DNA from: Laccaria trichodermophora
Lineage: Eukaryota > Basidiomycota > Agaricomycetes > Agaricales > Hydnangiaceae
Direction: 5' to 3'
Assembly: GCA_018417955.1 (NCBI GenBank)
Contig: JACTVC010000005.1
Coordinates: forward strand, 1,736,001 to 1,800,000
Length of the DNA: 64,000 bases
Position 1 is the stretch's first letter; each line of letters starts with the position of its first letter. The notes below the pieces were generated by a model, which saw nothing but the letters and a program-made list of their open reading frames with translations, was not told where the DNA came from and did not search any database. Below are positions 30,640-43,040 of the stretch, one piece after another. A program made the position numbers and the translations under genes.

Positions 30640-32660
30640 GTCAATACCTCCTGGAATATTGTGTTGCCTCCCAAAGACTATGTGCACTCAATAGATATAA
30701 AAACCGAAGATTTTGTCGGCTGGTTGTGCCGAAATCCCTCCGGAAATATTGTGTTGCCTCCCAAGGGCTATGTGCACTCGATAGATATAAAAACCAAAGA
30801 TTTCGTCGGCTTGTAGTGCGGAAGTACCTCCGGAAATATTGTGTTGGCTCTCAGAGAATATGTCCACTCAACACATGTTAAAACCGAAGATTTCGTCAAT
30901 TCGTAGTGCTGAAATACCTCCGGAAATATTGTGTTGCCTCCCAAGGACTATGTTCACTCAATACATATAAAAACCAAAGATTTCGTCGGCTTGTAGTGCG
31001 GAAGTACCTCCGGAAATATTGTGTTGGCTCTCAGAGAATATGTCCACTCAACACATGTTAAAACCGAAGATTTCGTCGGTTTGTAGTGTCGAAATACCTC
31101 CGGAAATATTGTGTTGCCTCCCAAGGACTATGTGCACTCAACAGATATAAAAACCAAAGATTTCATCGGCTTGTAGTGCCGAAGTACCTCCAGGAATATT
31201 GTGTTGCCTGCCAGAAAATATGTGCACTCAATAGATATCAAAATCGAAGATTTCGTCGGCTGGTAATGCCGAAATACCTGTGGAAATATTGTGTTGGCTC
31301 TCGGAGAATATGTGCACTCAACACATGTTAAAACCGAAGATTTCATCGGCTGGTAGTGCCGAAATACCTCCAGAAATATTGTGTAGCCTCTCAAAGAATA
31401 TGTGCACTCAACACATCTTAAAACCGAAGGTTTCATCGGTTGGTAGTGCCGAAATACCTCCGGAAATATTGTGTTGCCTCCCAAGGACTATGTGCACTCA
31501 ACAGATATAAAAACCAAAGATTTCGTCGGCTCGTAGTGCCGAAGTACCTCCAGGAATATTGTGTTGCCTCCCAGAAAATATGTGCACTCAATAGATATCA
31601 AAATCGAAGATTTCGTCGGCTGGTAGTGCCGAAATACCTCCGGAAATATTGTGTTGGCTCTCGGAGAATATGTGCACTCAACACATGTTAAAACCGAAGA
31701 TTTCGTCCGCTGGTAGTGCCGAAGTACCTCAGGAAATATTGTGTTGCCTCCCAAGGACTATGTGCACTCAATAGATATTAAAACCGAAGGTTTCGTCGGC
31801 TGGTAGTGCCGAAATCCCTCCGGAAATATTGTGTTGCCTCTCAAAGAATATGTGCACTCAACACATGTTAAAGCTGAAGATTTCGTCGGCTGGTAGTGCC
31901 GAAGTACCTCCGGGAATATCGTGTTGCCTCCCAGAAAATATGTGCACTTAATAGATATTAAAACCGAAGATTTCGTTGGCTGGTAGTGCCGAAATACCTC
32001 CGGAAACATTGTGTTGCCTCCCAAGGACTATGTGCACTCAATAGATATTAAAACCGAAGATTTCGTCGGCTGGTAGTGCCGAAATCCCTCCGGAAATATT
32101 GTGTTGCCTCTCAAAGAATATGTGCACTCAACACATCTTAAAACCGAAGGTTTCGTCGGTTCATAGTGCCGAAATACCTCCGGAAATATTGTGTTGCCTC
32201 CTAAGGACTATGTGCACTCAATAGATATTAAAACCGAAGATTTCGTCGGCTGGTAGTGCCGAAATCCCTCCGGAAATATTGTGTTGCCTCTCAAAGAATA
32301 TGTGCACTCAACACATGTTAAAGCTGAAGATTTCGTCGGCTGGTAGTGCCGAAGTACCTCCGGGAATATCGTGTTGCCTCCCAGAAAATATGTGCACTTA
32401 ATAGATATTAAAACCAAAGATTTCGTTGGCTGGTAGTGCCGAAATACCTCCGGAAACATTGTGTTGCCTCCCACAGAATATATGCACTCAACACATGTTA
32501 AAACCGAAGATTTCATCAGGTCGTAGTGCCGAAATCCCTCTGGAAATATTGTGTTGCCTCCCAAAGACTATGTGCATTGAATAGATATTAAAACCGAAGA
32601 TTTCATCAGCTGGTAGTGCCGAAATACCTCCGGAAATATTGTGTTGCCTCTCTAGAAGCC
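30640..32660 (+). repeat. 90-bp tandem array, left arm
   Basis: About 23 units with an exact 90-bp period. GTGTTGCCTC or a close variant falls at 30661, 30751, 30841 and every 90 bases to 32641. The unit contains GGAAATATTGTGTTGCCTCC, TATGTGCACTCAA, AAAACCGAAGATTTCGTCGG and TAGTGCCGAAATACC. TTTCGTCGGC and GAAGATTTC variants give each unit internal short palindromes. Confidence 0.95.
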
Positions 32661-33689
32661 AAAGTAGCTGTGAAACCCGAAGATTTCAGCTTCTGTTAGT
32701 GCCGAAATTCTTCTTTGATCTCCTGGAAACATTGCTTGACCCTCCGGGAACATTGTTTGACCCTCCAGGAACATTTTTTGACCTTCCAGGAACATTGTCT
32801 AACCATACACTACTATTCTTTCACTGTCTGGAAACATTGTTTCACCTCTGCGGAATATAGATACCCAGTATTATCATTTGTTGATCTTCTGGGCCACAAT
32901 GTCATGTAAAACAAACTGTACTGAAGTTTTTTCCACCGCAGTCAAGGTTGTACATAACCTGGGGAGAATGCTTTGAGTTCACATACCAGATATGTATGAA
33001 TACGATTCAACAGAAGCATGTTGACTAGTGTTTGAAAGTTAGGTTACTTAACTGGAAATTAACCATCATTCTGCAACAGCAGACTGAAACGGGGGTAAGA
33101 GAGTTGATTCATCTTTTTCTTGATCAATCAATATGTCACTGAGTAAATACTTGTCTTGTATTCCATGATCAGTGTAAAGATGAATGTCAAGACAGACAAA
33201 TTTTGGAGATTTGAAAGCATTTCATGATAATACTACAAGATGAGTAAGTGCTCACTGACGCATTGATGGATCAAGAAAGAGATTGAATGCCCTCCCTTAC
33301 CCCCCAGTCTTTTTCCGGAATTGCAAGCAGATTCAGAATGATGGTCAACTTACTTCTGTTCAACCATATTGATATGTATCCAGTGTGTGAACTCAAAAGG
33401 TTATGTATAACCTTGACTGGAGTGAATTTTCAACAATTTGTTTTATACTACATGGTGGCTCAGAAGATCAACCAATGATGATGGTGGGTATGAATATTCC
33501 CCAGAAGGTGAAACAACAGTTGTATATGGTCAGACAAGGTTCCGGGAAGGTCAAACAATGTTCCCAGGGGGGTTAAACAATGTTCCCGGAAGGTCAAACA
33601 ATGTTTCCAGGAGATCAAAGAAGAATTTCGGCACTAACAGAAGCTGAAAGCTTCGGGTTTCACAGCTACTTTGGCTTATTGAAGGTGCA
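32661..33689. other. Spacer of the fold-back element
   Basis: Flanks at 32705-32800 and 33540-33620 are inverted repeats of GGAACATTGTTTGACC-type units. The core at 32870-33480 is AT-rich and has no recognisable gene. Confidence 0.6.
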
Positions 33690-36070
33690 CATATTTTCCG
33701 AGAAGCAAAACAATATTCCCGGATGTATTTTGGCATTGCCAGCCACCGAAACCTTCGGTTTTAACATGTAGGCAACACAATATTTCCAGAGATACTTCGG
33801 CACAACCAGCTGATGAAATCTTTGGTATTAATATCTATGGAGTGCACATATTTTCTGGGAGGCAACACAATATTCCCGGAGGTACTTCGGCACTACAAGC
33901 CAATGAAATCTTCGGTTTTAACATTTGTTTAGTGCACATATTCTTTGAGAGGCAACACAATATTTCCAGAGGGATTTCGGCACTACGAGCCGACGAAATC
34001 TTCGGTTTTAACATATGTTGAGTGCACATATTCTCCGAGAGCCAACACAATATTTCCACAGGTATTTCGGCACTACCAGCCGACGAAATCTTCGATTTTG
34101 ATATCTATTGAGTGCACATATTTTCTGGGAGGCAACACAATATTCCTGGAGGTACTTCGGCATTACGAGCCAACAAAATCTTCGGCTTTAACATGTGTTG
34201 AGTGCACATATTCTTTGAGAGGCAACACAATATTTCTGGAGGTACTTCGGCACTACCCGCCAACAAAATCACAATGTTTCCGGCAGTACTTCGGCACTAC
34301 CAGCCGACAAAATCTTCGGTTTTAACATGTGTTGAGTGCACATATTCTCCGAGAGCCAACACAATATTTCCACAGGTATTTCGGCACTACCAGCCGACGA
34401 AATCTTCGATTTTGATATCTACTGAGTGCACATATTTTCTGGGAGGCAACACAATATTCCTGGAGGTACTTCGGCACTACGAGCCGACGAAAAATCTTCG
34501 GTTTTAAGATGTGTTGAGTGCACATATTCTTTGAGAGGCACCACAATATTACCGGAGGTACTTCGGCACTACGAGCCGACGAAATCTTTGGTTATATGTA
34601 TTGAGTGCACATAGTCCTTGGGAGGCAACACAATATTTCCGGAGGTACTTCGGCACTACCAGCCAATGAAATCTTCGGTTTTAATATCTATTTGGTGCAC
34701 ATATTGTCTGGGAGGCAACACAATATTCCTGGAGGTACTTCGGCACTACGAGCCGACGAAATCTTTGGTTATATGTATTGAGTGCACATAGTCCTTGGGA
34801 GGCAACACAATATTTCCAGAGATACTTTGGCACAACCAGCTGATGAAATCTTTGGTATTAATATCTATGGAGTGCACATATTTTCTGGGAGGCAACACAA
34901 TATTCCCGGAGGTACTTCGGCACTACCAGCCGACGAAATCTTCGGTTTTAATATCTATTTGGTGCACATATTTTCTGGGAGGCAACACAGTATTCCCGGA
35001 GGTACTTCGGCATTACGAGCCAACAAAATCTTTGGCTTTAACATGTGTTGAGTGCACATATTCTTTGAGAGGCAACACAATATTTCTGGAGGTACTTCGG
35101 CACTACCTGCCAACAAAACCACAATGTTTCCGGCAGTACTTCGGCACTACCAGCTGACAAAGTCTTCGGTTTTAACATGTGTTGAGTGCACATATTCTCC
35201 GAGAGCCAACACAATATTTCCACAGGTATTTCGGCACTACCAGCCAATGAAATCTTCGGTTTTAACATGTGTTGAGTGCACATATTCTCTGAGAACCAAC
35301 ACAATATTTCTGGAGGTACTTCAGCACAACCAGTGGACGAAATCTTCGGTTTTAACATGTGTTGAATGCACATATTTTCCAGGAGGCAACACAATATCCC
35401 TCAACCAGCTGCCGAAATCTTCGCTTTTAACATGTATTGAGTGCACATAGTCTTTGGGAGGCAACACAATATTTCCAGAGGTATTTCGGCACTACCAGCC
35501 AACAAAATCTTCGGTTTTAATATCTATTGAGTGCACATATTTTCTGGGAGGCAACACAATATTCCCGTAGGTACTTCGGCACTACCAGCTGACAAAACCT
35601 TTGGTTTTAACATGTGTTGAGTGCACATGTTCTTTGAGAGGCAACACAATATTTCCGGAGTTACTTCGGCACTACCACCCGACAAAATCTTCGGTTTTAA
35701 CATGTGTTGAGTGCACATATTCTCTGAGAGCCAACACAATATTTCTGGAGGTATTTCGGCACTACCAGCTGATGAAATCTTTGGTTTTTACATCCATTGA
35801 GTGCACATAGTCCTTGGGAGGCAACACAATATTTCTGCAGGTATTCCGGCACTACCAGCTGATGAAATCTTCGGTTTTAACATGTGTTGAGTGCACATAT
35901 TCTCTGAGAGCCAACACAATATTTCCGCAGGTACTTCGGCACTACAAGCTGACAAAATCTTCGGTTTTAACATGTGTTGAGTGCACATATTCTTTGGCAG
36001 GCAACACAATATTTCTGGAGGGATTTCAGCACTACCAGCTGACGAAATCTTCGGTTTTGACATGTCAGAT
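33690..36070 (-). repeat. 90-bp tandem array, right arm (inverted)
   Basis: Roughly 26 units of the same repeat in reverse orientation (GAGGCAACACAATATT, TTCGGCACTACCAGCC, AAATCTTCGGTTTTAA, GAGTGCACATA). The spacing is less regular than in the left arm, and some units are partial. The arms could pair into a hairpin more than 2 kb long. Confidence 0.92.
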
Positions 36071-36094
36071 TTCAATTTGAGCCGAAGATCGCCT

Positions 36095-36336
36095 CATTTT
36101 TTGATGTTGTGTTGCCTGATGTGGGAAGACTTACCAATCCACTGGAATACGCCCGAATAGCCCACAGGGTATTGCATCGGGAATACGAGGAGGGTTTGAG
36201 AGCTTGAGATGCTCTTTTGGAGGCAATGGCACACATAGACGATCAGTTGAGGCAGTTGGATACTATGGTCATGCTGAAGGAAGAGGAGCTTCGGATCAAA
36301 GCAAGGATTGAGAAGGCAGAGAAATCAGTGTCATAG
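36095..36336 (+). pseudogene. Remnant of a coiled-coil coding sequence
   Basis: The frame DVVLPDVGRLTNPLEYARIA...LHREYEEGLRA, one in-frame TGA, then DALLEAMAHIDDQLRQLDTM...KARIEKAEKSVS and TAG looks like a protein C-terminus with heptad-like helices. It may be the last piece of a gene once carried by the fold-back element. Family unknown. Confidence 0.4.
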
Positions 36337-36590
36337 TAGTGACCTTCCCCTGTCTTCGGATGTATCTTTCGGCCTACTTTTTCGTCGGTCCAGCATATGA
36401 TCACATGTTAAATAGCAATTGGGCCCAATGTTGCGGGATATTTCACAATTGGGCCACACTATCTCACCTTAAGGTAAAAGCATGCATTGGGCCCAACTTT
36501 ATTCAATAGTGTCTAGATAGCATTGGCCCCATTGGGGTAGCTCTATGGTACATAGGTACAATTGACCATGTGGAGTACCATTGAACTATA

Positions 36591-37224
36591 ATGTAACATA
36601 TGAGTACTTGTGTATCTGTCTTGACCTTCATGACCTTCCTTTGTACATATGCATGCCTCCATGTGGATTCGTGATTTACCCTGTGCCAGACGGAAGTTTT
36701 GTTCCGGAAGACCACTCAGTCGAAGTCAGCCGACTCACCGACCACAGACGTGGTGATGAGCACTCCGACTCTGGGTGTGGAATAAGCTTGAGCAGTTCGG
36801 GGAAAGGGAATGAGCGAGCTTGATGATGAAATCTAATTTGAGATCTCATGTATGGCCCTATGATAGGGTTTTACGGGAGAGAACAGAAATTGATGTTTAA
36901 AAGAGCGCAGCAACCCAGGTCCGAAGTTGCATGGAACGATAGAATGGCGGCCAGACTCAAAATTTGCAAGGACATTTTCAGAACCCAGTTCTACAATGTA
37001 GTGAAATCCGAGAGTTTTCAATACGTGGAAATTGTATATGTTCGTTCAGTTCATTCAAAATACGAGGAAAGTGTAACAAGGCGTGGTCCATGTTCGTTCC
37101 AAACAGAGTGCAGTGATCCAAAATAACAGCTCGCGATGCTAAGGAATATAAATCCTCGAATAACCGTCAATGCTAATTTTTCAGAAGTCGTCAGTTGGGA
37201 GAACCTAAATGAATGAACCAAGGC
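36591..37224. other. Intergenic
   Basis: Plus frames at 36581-36823 and 36848-37126 lack known motifs. The first ends with SGCGISLSSSGKGNERA and could be the detached end of the gene the fold-back element entered, but I cannot show it. Confidence 0.3.
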
Positions 37225-40072
37225 TTACATCTGTCTGCAACAAGGACACCGATGTTTATTCGGTGCACTCCTCGACGCTAGAGACTCCCTACACCCATCA
37301 CACATAGCCAGGCACCTAAGCATCATCATCTCAGCATTCGCAAAAGAAAGGGAAACAGAAAGGAAGGACGTACCGACAAGGCCAACAAATGATATCCCGC
37401 GCTTCAATCGTACACACCACACAGACATGCCGTAAGTCCAATTCCCGTTCTTTCTTATCGTCATCATATCCACCTCTGGAATTCGACACCTCGTCGGCGT
37501 CTTCGTCCGAAAGGTCTTCAAGTCCACCCTCCCCTTCACGAGGGACACCAATGCTAAGCAAGTCCTTCCACTTCCTCCTCGTCAAGGGTCCTGTCGAAGA
37601 TGGACTTAGAGCAGTAGGGCCGGTCCCCGACAAAGATGAAGACGCTGGGCGGTTGGGGATGTTGGTACCTAGTCCGTGCACCAAGTGCGCGAGAACCATC
37701 TCTCCCTGGTGGCCTTCTCGTTCGCCCGACTGGATGAGGTCAGTGAAGAGACCCAAAGCTTCATTTTGTCGATCCACATCCTCTCCATCGTCCTCCTCGA
37801 CATCCTCGACATCCTCTTCAGCAGACTCGTCGACCTCGTCATCGTCATCATCACTTATATTCTCCCCCCTCAAAAACCGCTCATACAACATCTCATCATC
37901 ATCGCCACCTTCCCTTTCCTCAACCCCAGCTGCGTCCGCATTCCCGGAATTTCCAGTTTCCTCCTCTTGCGCCTCAACTACCACTGCCCTCCTCATCACA
38001 CCCCTTCTTCCCTTCCCCCTCACCCTATCCCACACCCAAAACCACACGAATTTGAACACACCCTTCAAAACACCCCACAGCGCAGCAACGAAAAACACAA
38101 GCTCCCAAATCCACTCCGACCACCCCCTCTCCACTCCATGAGAAAAATGAGTCCCAACATCGACCTTCCGAACCTCGTTCCTCAGCCCGCGCATAGGCTT
38201 GAAGATCCCACGTCCGGGTCGTCGAATCAAATCAGCCGCTTCGCGAATCTGATACCCCGATCGCACAAACCCAACGCCTACACGACCCATGGACACCATT
38301 CCGTATTCTCGGAAACGATCAAGACCTGATCCTCCACGCCCTGCTCGTCTTGGCCGGCTAATGGGAATGGGAGCCGGCACGGGGGCAACTTCGTTTCCCC
38401 ACCCGCGGAGGCCTGTAGCTTCGAGGCTGGCGGTGCCTACACGGAGAAGGAGGACGCCGAAATCTTCATCGTATGGTAGGGAGCGGAAAAATGCTCGAAT
38501 TCGGCCGGTGTTTCTTGTGTTGGTATCGTCATCTATGGGATCGAGGTGTGTTAGATGATCAAGGAGATGATGTGTAGAAGTGGCGATACCGACCTTGCAA
38601 ACTACTCATTATGAGCCCCAGACCTAAACCGCTGAACACGCGCTCCACCCTCCCTCTTACTAGAATTTGCACCACGGTATTCAAGATGACTGTCAGCAAG
38701 ATAGTCGCAAGAAGCGCAGTTTCGAATATGTTGGGGATATAGTTGAGTAGAGGGTACGTCGTTGTGAGGCTTTGCATCGTTGATAGTTGTCCGGTGCCTT
38801 CATTTTGGGATTGAGTAGGGGTTGGGGAAGGAGTTGGGTATTTGAGTTTATAATAGTGCGTGATGAGGGTTCCGTGGAAGTGGACCAGGGACAGGAGGGA
38901 GGTGAGAGTTGTGGGTATTAGCCGGTGTGTTGAGAGCTGCTTAGAAATTGAAAGGGCGTGGAATATCGTTAACTACACATTGTGGGAGTTAGATTACATG
39001 AAGCTGGGAAAAGCAGACGCAAATACCTGAAGAAGGGGAATAGCTATGGTGATGATGACGTGTTTATCGGGCCGCGTAGGGAGCCCGTCCATTTGGCTGA
39101 GGTGCGTAACGGGGTTGGAGTAAATATGTAGTAGGAATGCATATCCGACCTGACCGGGATAATGGTTACTCATCATAAACAACCTATGTATAGGACTCAC
39201 TAAGTTGAAAGGAGATGTGTTCGGGTTGATGTTGCCTCCGATGGGAAACCCGGTTCCAATTCCGTCAAGGGCCTTCACGAAGCCCTCCACTGAGAATGCC
39301 GCACACACTGCACAAAAAGTCGTCCAGCAAATCTCGCTCATTTGCTTTTCCTGGCTCCAATTTCCTAGACGTTGCACCCAGCTCAGCCTCCACGTTTCGG
39401 TGGTAGGGGCGCTGATCTCTGGGAATAGACTGGATGCCTGCAACGCAAGGACAAACCATAGCACGAGCACTTTGCAGAGGAAATACATTGAAGGAAGGTG
39501 TAGTGCAAGACGTGTCGTTGTGTTGGTGAAGTTCAGGGGTAAGATAGCATTGTAGATTCGGCGGAGAAAGGGCAAGTTATGGAGTGCAGCAAACCGAGGA
39601 GAACGTCTGCCTCGACGATTGAGAGCCGGCGACCCTGGCACGCGAGATGGTATGATGATATTTTGCATACGATGTAACAAGACCGCCTGGAGCCTTCTCT
39701 TAGCAGGTAAGTATCATGAAGGAATATTCAGCATACCATCAGAAAGAGTCCCATCATATAGCCGGAAGTGAAGAAACCCCAGGGACCAGGATACACCATC
39801 ACATTGGACGACGGCGTAGGGGAACTTTGCAAGAGTGGCTGATCTTGGGCAAATATGTCCGCAGCGGCCGTGGCTGGTATATCAGAGGGGTCCACGGATC
39901 GCCCCAAAACGTCCTTGCGCAAGCGGGCTATCAGACGAGAGGGTAAGAAGGAGAAGATGGAGCTGAGGTTTAGGGAGATGTTGTAGGACATGGATGACCC
40001 AGTAAACGCGGGCATGTCTGCGACGATTGCTGCGCCTTCCATTACGGTACCAGGTGGGGGGAAGACCAGCAC
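37225..40072 (-). CDS. Asi1/Asi3-like multi-pass membrane RING E3 ubiquitin ligase
   Basis: Five exons on the minus strand: 40072-39737, 39698-39027, 38972-38594, 38532-37374 and 37315-37225. They total 2,637 bases (878 residues) with all phases matching. Exons 1-3 carry several hydrophobic segments (for example ALLATILLTVILNTVVQIL). A further pair lies at ELVFFVAALWGVLKGVFKFVWFWV. Then follows a long acidic linker (DDDDDEVDESAEEDVEDVEEDD) and a C-terminal RING: CVVCTIEARDIICWPCRC, LAMCDGCRESLA and CPCC. The WPC.C...C..CR spacing is that of the yeast inner-nuclear-membrane ligases Asi1 and Asi3, which degrade mislocalised membrane proteins and regulators of amino-acid sensing. That function is inferred from architecture. 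A later ATG at 40042 is an alternative start. Confidence 0.75.
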
Positions 40073-40693
40073 AAAATTAGAGTTTGAGCGTCTCGGGAAA
40101 GATATCTAAAATCCAGTGAATGTGCCACTGGAAGCGCCAGGCCGAGCGATATTCCACCTTTCAATTTATTGCTTGATGAGCGAGATCTAGCGCTACGTGC
40201 TAATAACCATATGGAATTTCCAAAGTTCCTGCTTAGAACGTAGCGGTTAGCAAGACTTGGAGAGTGAGAATAATGAGGCTTACAATGCTAGCCGTTGGCT
40301 AGCCGGGTGTGATATCATTTGATGTGCCTCATCATTATTCACATTTCTCCCACGGCCAAACAACGCGTAAATACGGGCAACGCCGAAAGCCTCATGTCCT
40401 CTTCTTCTCGTAATTGAATATAAGCGTGGACACTAATAATATGCGTTGATAAGGTCATGTTTTGAGTAAGTGGCCGTGATTTTCGTGGGCTCTCTCTTTT
40501 TCTCAAGGACAGAAATTTCCGAGTGCAATTCCCCGACTCTAAGGACGGTTGCGTCCAAGTTGCGTCGAATGCGAACACGCTCTACAGAATGGATATTTCT
40601 ACAACCTCTTACACCCATCGTTCCTGGGAAGGAGAGATAACAATTACATAAAACCACTGCTATACTCCCTTCGTAAGTCCGCATTATCATCTT

Positions 40694-41100
40694 GGCACAT
40701 TCCACTCACTCACAAGACGCGATAACATTCGCTTGAGCAATGACTCCCAAACGCCGCCCCTCAAAGACATCTAAGAAACCCGACGAAATACCAACAGCGC
40801 CAACTCCACCGACCCCTCATCCCGGCCGTGCGGCTTCATTCCACTCACAAGACGCGATAACATCGTCTTCAGCAATGACTCCCAAACGCCGCCCCTCAAA
40901 GACATCTAAGAAACCCGACGAACTACCAATTGCGCCAACTCCACCGACTCCTCATCCCAGCACTGCTGCTTCATTCCACTCACAAGACGCGATAACATCG
41001 TCTTCAGCAATGACTCCCAAACGCCGCCCCTCAAAGACATCTAACAAATCCGACAAGCTACCACTGGTGCCAACTCCACCGACTCCTCGTCCCCACCGTG
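40694..41100 (+). repeat. 135-bp direct repeats spanning promoter/start of the deaminase gene
   Basis: ATGACTCCCAAACGCCGCCC occurs at 40740, 40875 and 41010. Each is preceded by TTCCACTC...CACAAGACGCGATAACAT, so the unit includes sequence that is 5' UTR in front of the first ATG and coding in front of the next two. Confidence 0.9.
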
Positions 41101-42462
41101 ACCCCAAAGACAAATTGATGAAGCGGTTTTACGAAGCACTCGTGCTCCAACACGTCCTGGGCATCACCCGTGGGGACCACATCCCTCGCCCGCTGCCCGA
41201 CGTCCAACATGCAGAAGAGCTGGACGGCATTAGCCTTCGGCGTAATTTCTTGGAGAAGCTTGCGTTCGTCTGCGATTATGAAAAAGGAGGTGCGACTGTC
41301 ACGGCCATCGCGCTCCAGCAGACGCCCGCTGCCGTTATATTCTGGGTTGCAGCAAACGAAGACGTCAAGAGCAATGTTAAGCCATTCCTGGAAACCATCC
41401 TGAGCAGCTTGGAGAGACTGCACTCAAACCCAGCGAAGAGCGTTATAAAAGAGGCAGAAGAGGAGATTTTTCAACGTGCAGTCGAGTTTGGGAGTTTGCG
41501 GATTGAAGGTTACATGCGATGCATGAAAGGACCATTAGACAAATGCCGTAAGATCCTTGCAAAGTCTGAGTGTGATTCGGACCAAGGTAAGGCGGTCAAT
41601 CATCTACATGAATCGAACGCTAAGTCACCACAACCACCAAGATCTAGTGAAATGGTTGGAATCATTTCGCCTCCAAGACGATCTTCTACCAAGCCTGTGT
41701 CAATTCGCATACGAGGAGAGGCAATCACCCCATATGAAAGAACTGGCCACAAGGTCACATAGCAAGGATTCCAGCAACGTAGACTCCAGCGCTAGAAATT
41801 TCGAACGACTGCGACATTACATCGGACGAATTGGCTCATATATGAGGGCATCGAAAATATTCGTCGAAGCCGCAATCAGGTTTCCCGAGCTCTTCGCTAG
41901 CGTTGAGGTCCAGTGCCTCTCCTCTCCGAAATCAGCGCCGAAACCGCAGATGGACGAGCTGACGAAGCTTGATGGGATTGCCGTTCGCATGTTACCTAAG
42001 GACGACGAGCGTTTGCCAGATATACAGGATGGCCTACGGTCCATGGATGAAAAGTTCGCCATCTTTAAAAACTTCAGAGACAAATACGAGGACGATAATT
42101 TCCAACCCCGGGTACATGCCGAGCTCATCCTTCTTGAGCATTTTTACGTGCATGGATATCAGTTCGTCGAAAGGGACAGGTATATTGGGTGCAGCAAGCC
42201 AGCGTGCTACTGCTGCTATTTGTATATCTGCGCACATCCAGGGGGGTTTATCAGGCCACACAGCCACAGCAAGAATTACATTAACTGGAGCCCGCCTGAG
42301 ATTGCTCCAGTAGGATCAGTGAAACCAGTGAAACACCGACGTGACATATTGATTAGCATGTCCAAAGAAATACGTGAAGATGTGTTGAGGCAAATCGAGG
42401 AGCAACGGCCACAACGTGGTGCACACCACGATTCGACGACGGGAATCACATACCAGGATTGA
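40740..42462 (+). CDS. OTT_1508-like nucleic-acid deaminase
   Basis: Exons 40740-41586 and 41642-42462 join across a 55-nt intron to 555 residues. The first roughly 130 residues are three 45-residue repeats (TPKRRPSKTSKKPDE..PTPPTPHP). A helical region follows. The C-terminal part has HAELILLEHF with the catalytic-type His441-Ala-Glu443, DRYIGCSKPACYCCYLYI with the paired cysteines Cys471 and Cys474, then HPGGFIRPHSHSK and W. The H-A-E ... C-x-x-C zinc site with YIGCSKP places it in the OTT_1508-like branch of the cytidine-deaminase superfamily. That branch is widely expanded in fungi, and a nucleic-acid substrate is only predicted. Basal ATGs at 40875 and 41010 could give shorter products. 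It starts 667 bp from the divergent Asi-like gene. Confidence 0.75.
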
Positions 42463-42469
42463 GTACAGT

Positions 42470-43040
42470 AAGATAAGTAGTCGCAAGAAGCGTAGTTTCT
42501 GGCATGTCGAAGATCTAGTTGAGTTGAACGCCGTTGTAATGCCTCACATCGTTGATAGTTTCTAGTGCTCTCCTTTTGAGTAGGGGGAGGTATTTGAGTA
42601 TTTGAGTTTGCGCGAGGAATGTTCGTGGAAGCGGACCAGGCATAGGAGGGTTGTGAGGGAGATCTTGAGCTGTTCATAAGACATGGATGACCCAGTGAGC
42701 GCAAGTACGCCTGCGACATTGCTACGCTTTCAATTACGGTGCCAAGTGGTTCTCAAAACCAGAACAGTCTATTAGAGTTTGAGCGCCTCAGGAATGATCT
42801 CTAGAATGATAAATCCAGTGAAAGTGCCATGAGAAGCGCCGAATCGAACGAGATCCCCCTGTTCAATTGATGGCTTGATGGGCGAGAACTAGCGCGCTAA
42901 TAACCATATAGAATCTCTGAACTGATAAAAAGAACATAGCGGTTAGCAAGATTGAGAGCTTGAGAGGGAATAAATAAAATGCTCCCTGTGACGCACATTT
43001 CTCCCACGGCCAAACAACGCGTAAATACAACCGAATATTG
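42470..43040 (-). pseudogene. Decayed partial copy of the Asi-like gene 5' region
   Basis: Pieces match 38690-38900 (GTCGCAAGAAGCG.AGTTTC, CATCGTTGATAGTT, GTGGAAG.GGACCAGG) and then 39985-40370 (ACATGGATGACCCAGT, ATTACGGT.CCA.GTGG, TTAGAGTTTGAGCG, TGCTAATAACCATAT-like, TTTCTCCCACGGCCAAACAA). The order is conserved, but the middle of the gene is deleted. So exon 3, exon 1 and the promoter of the ligase were duplicated downstream of the deaminase gene. Many substitutions are present, so the copy is old. Confidence 0.75.

Larger units (their letters stand above)
30035..36590. mobile_element. Giant fold-back element with opposed 90-bp repeat arrays
   Basis: Outer ends show inverted similarity. 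On the left, CACATGGTCAATTGTCCAATGGACCATAGGACTACCCCAATGGG is matched by the reverse complement of about 36515-36580, and TTGGGCCCAAT recurs at both ends. Inside are two long arrays of a 90-bp unit in opposite orientation (30640-32660 and 33690-36070). A spacer of about 1 kb separates them, and its outer parts are also inverted (GGAACATTGTTTGACC units). No transposase frame was found, so the element is non-autonomous or a relic. Exact ends and target duplication were not determined; the left end was duplicated by the Ngaro/KDZ event. Confidence 0.65.

Noticed and set aside
30640..32660. CRISPR-like array
   Set aside because: The unit is a continuous 90-bp satellite without unique spacers, and the genome is eukaryotic.
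30640..36075. Many open frames with 30-residue repeats (NTIFPEV.RHYQPTKSS.. type) in the fold-back arms
   Set aside because: They arise because the 90-bp unit is divisible by three. They occur in both arms on opposite strands, are cut by stops in most units and show no start context.
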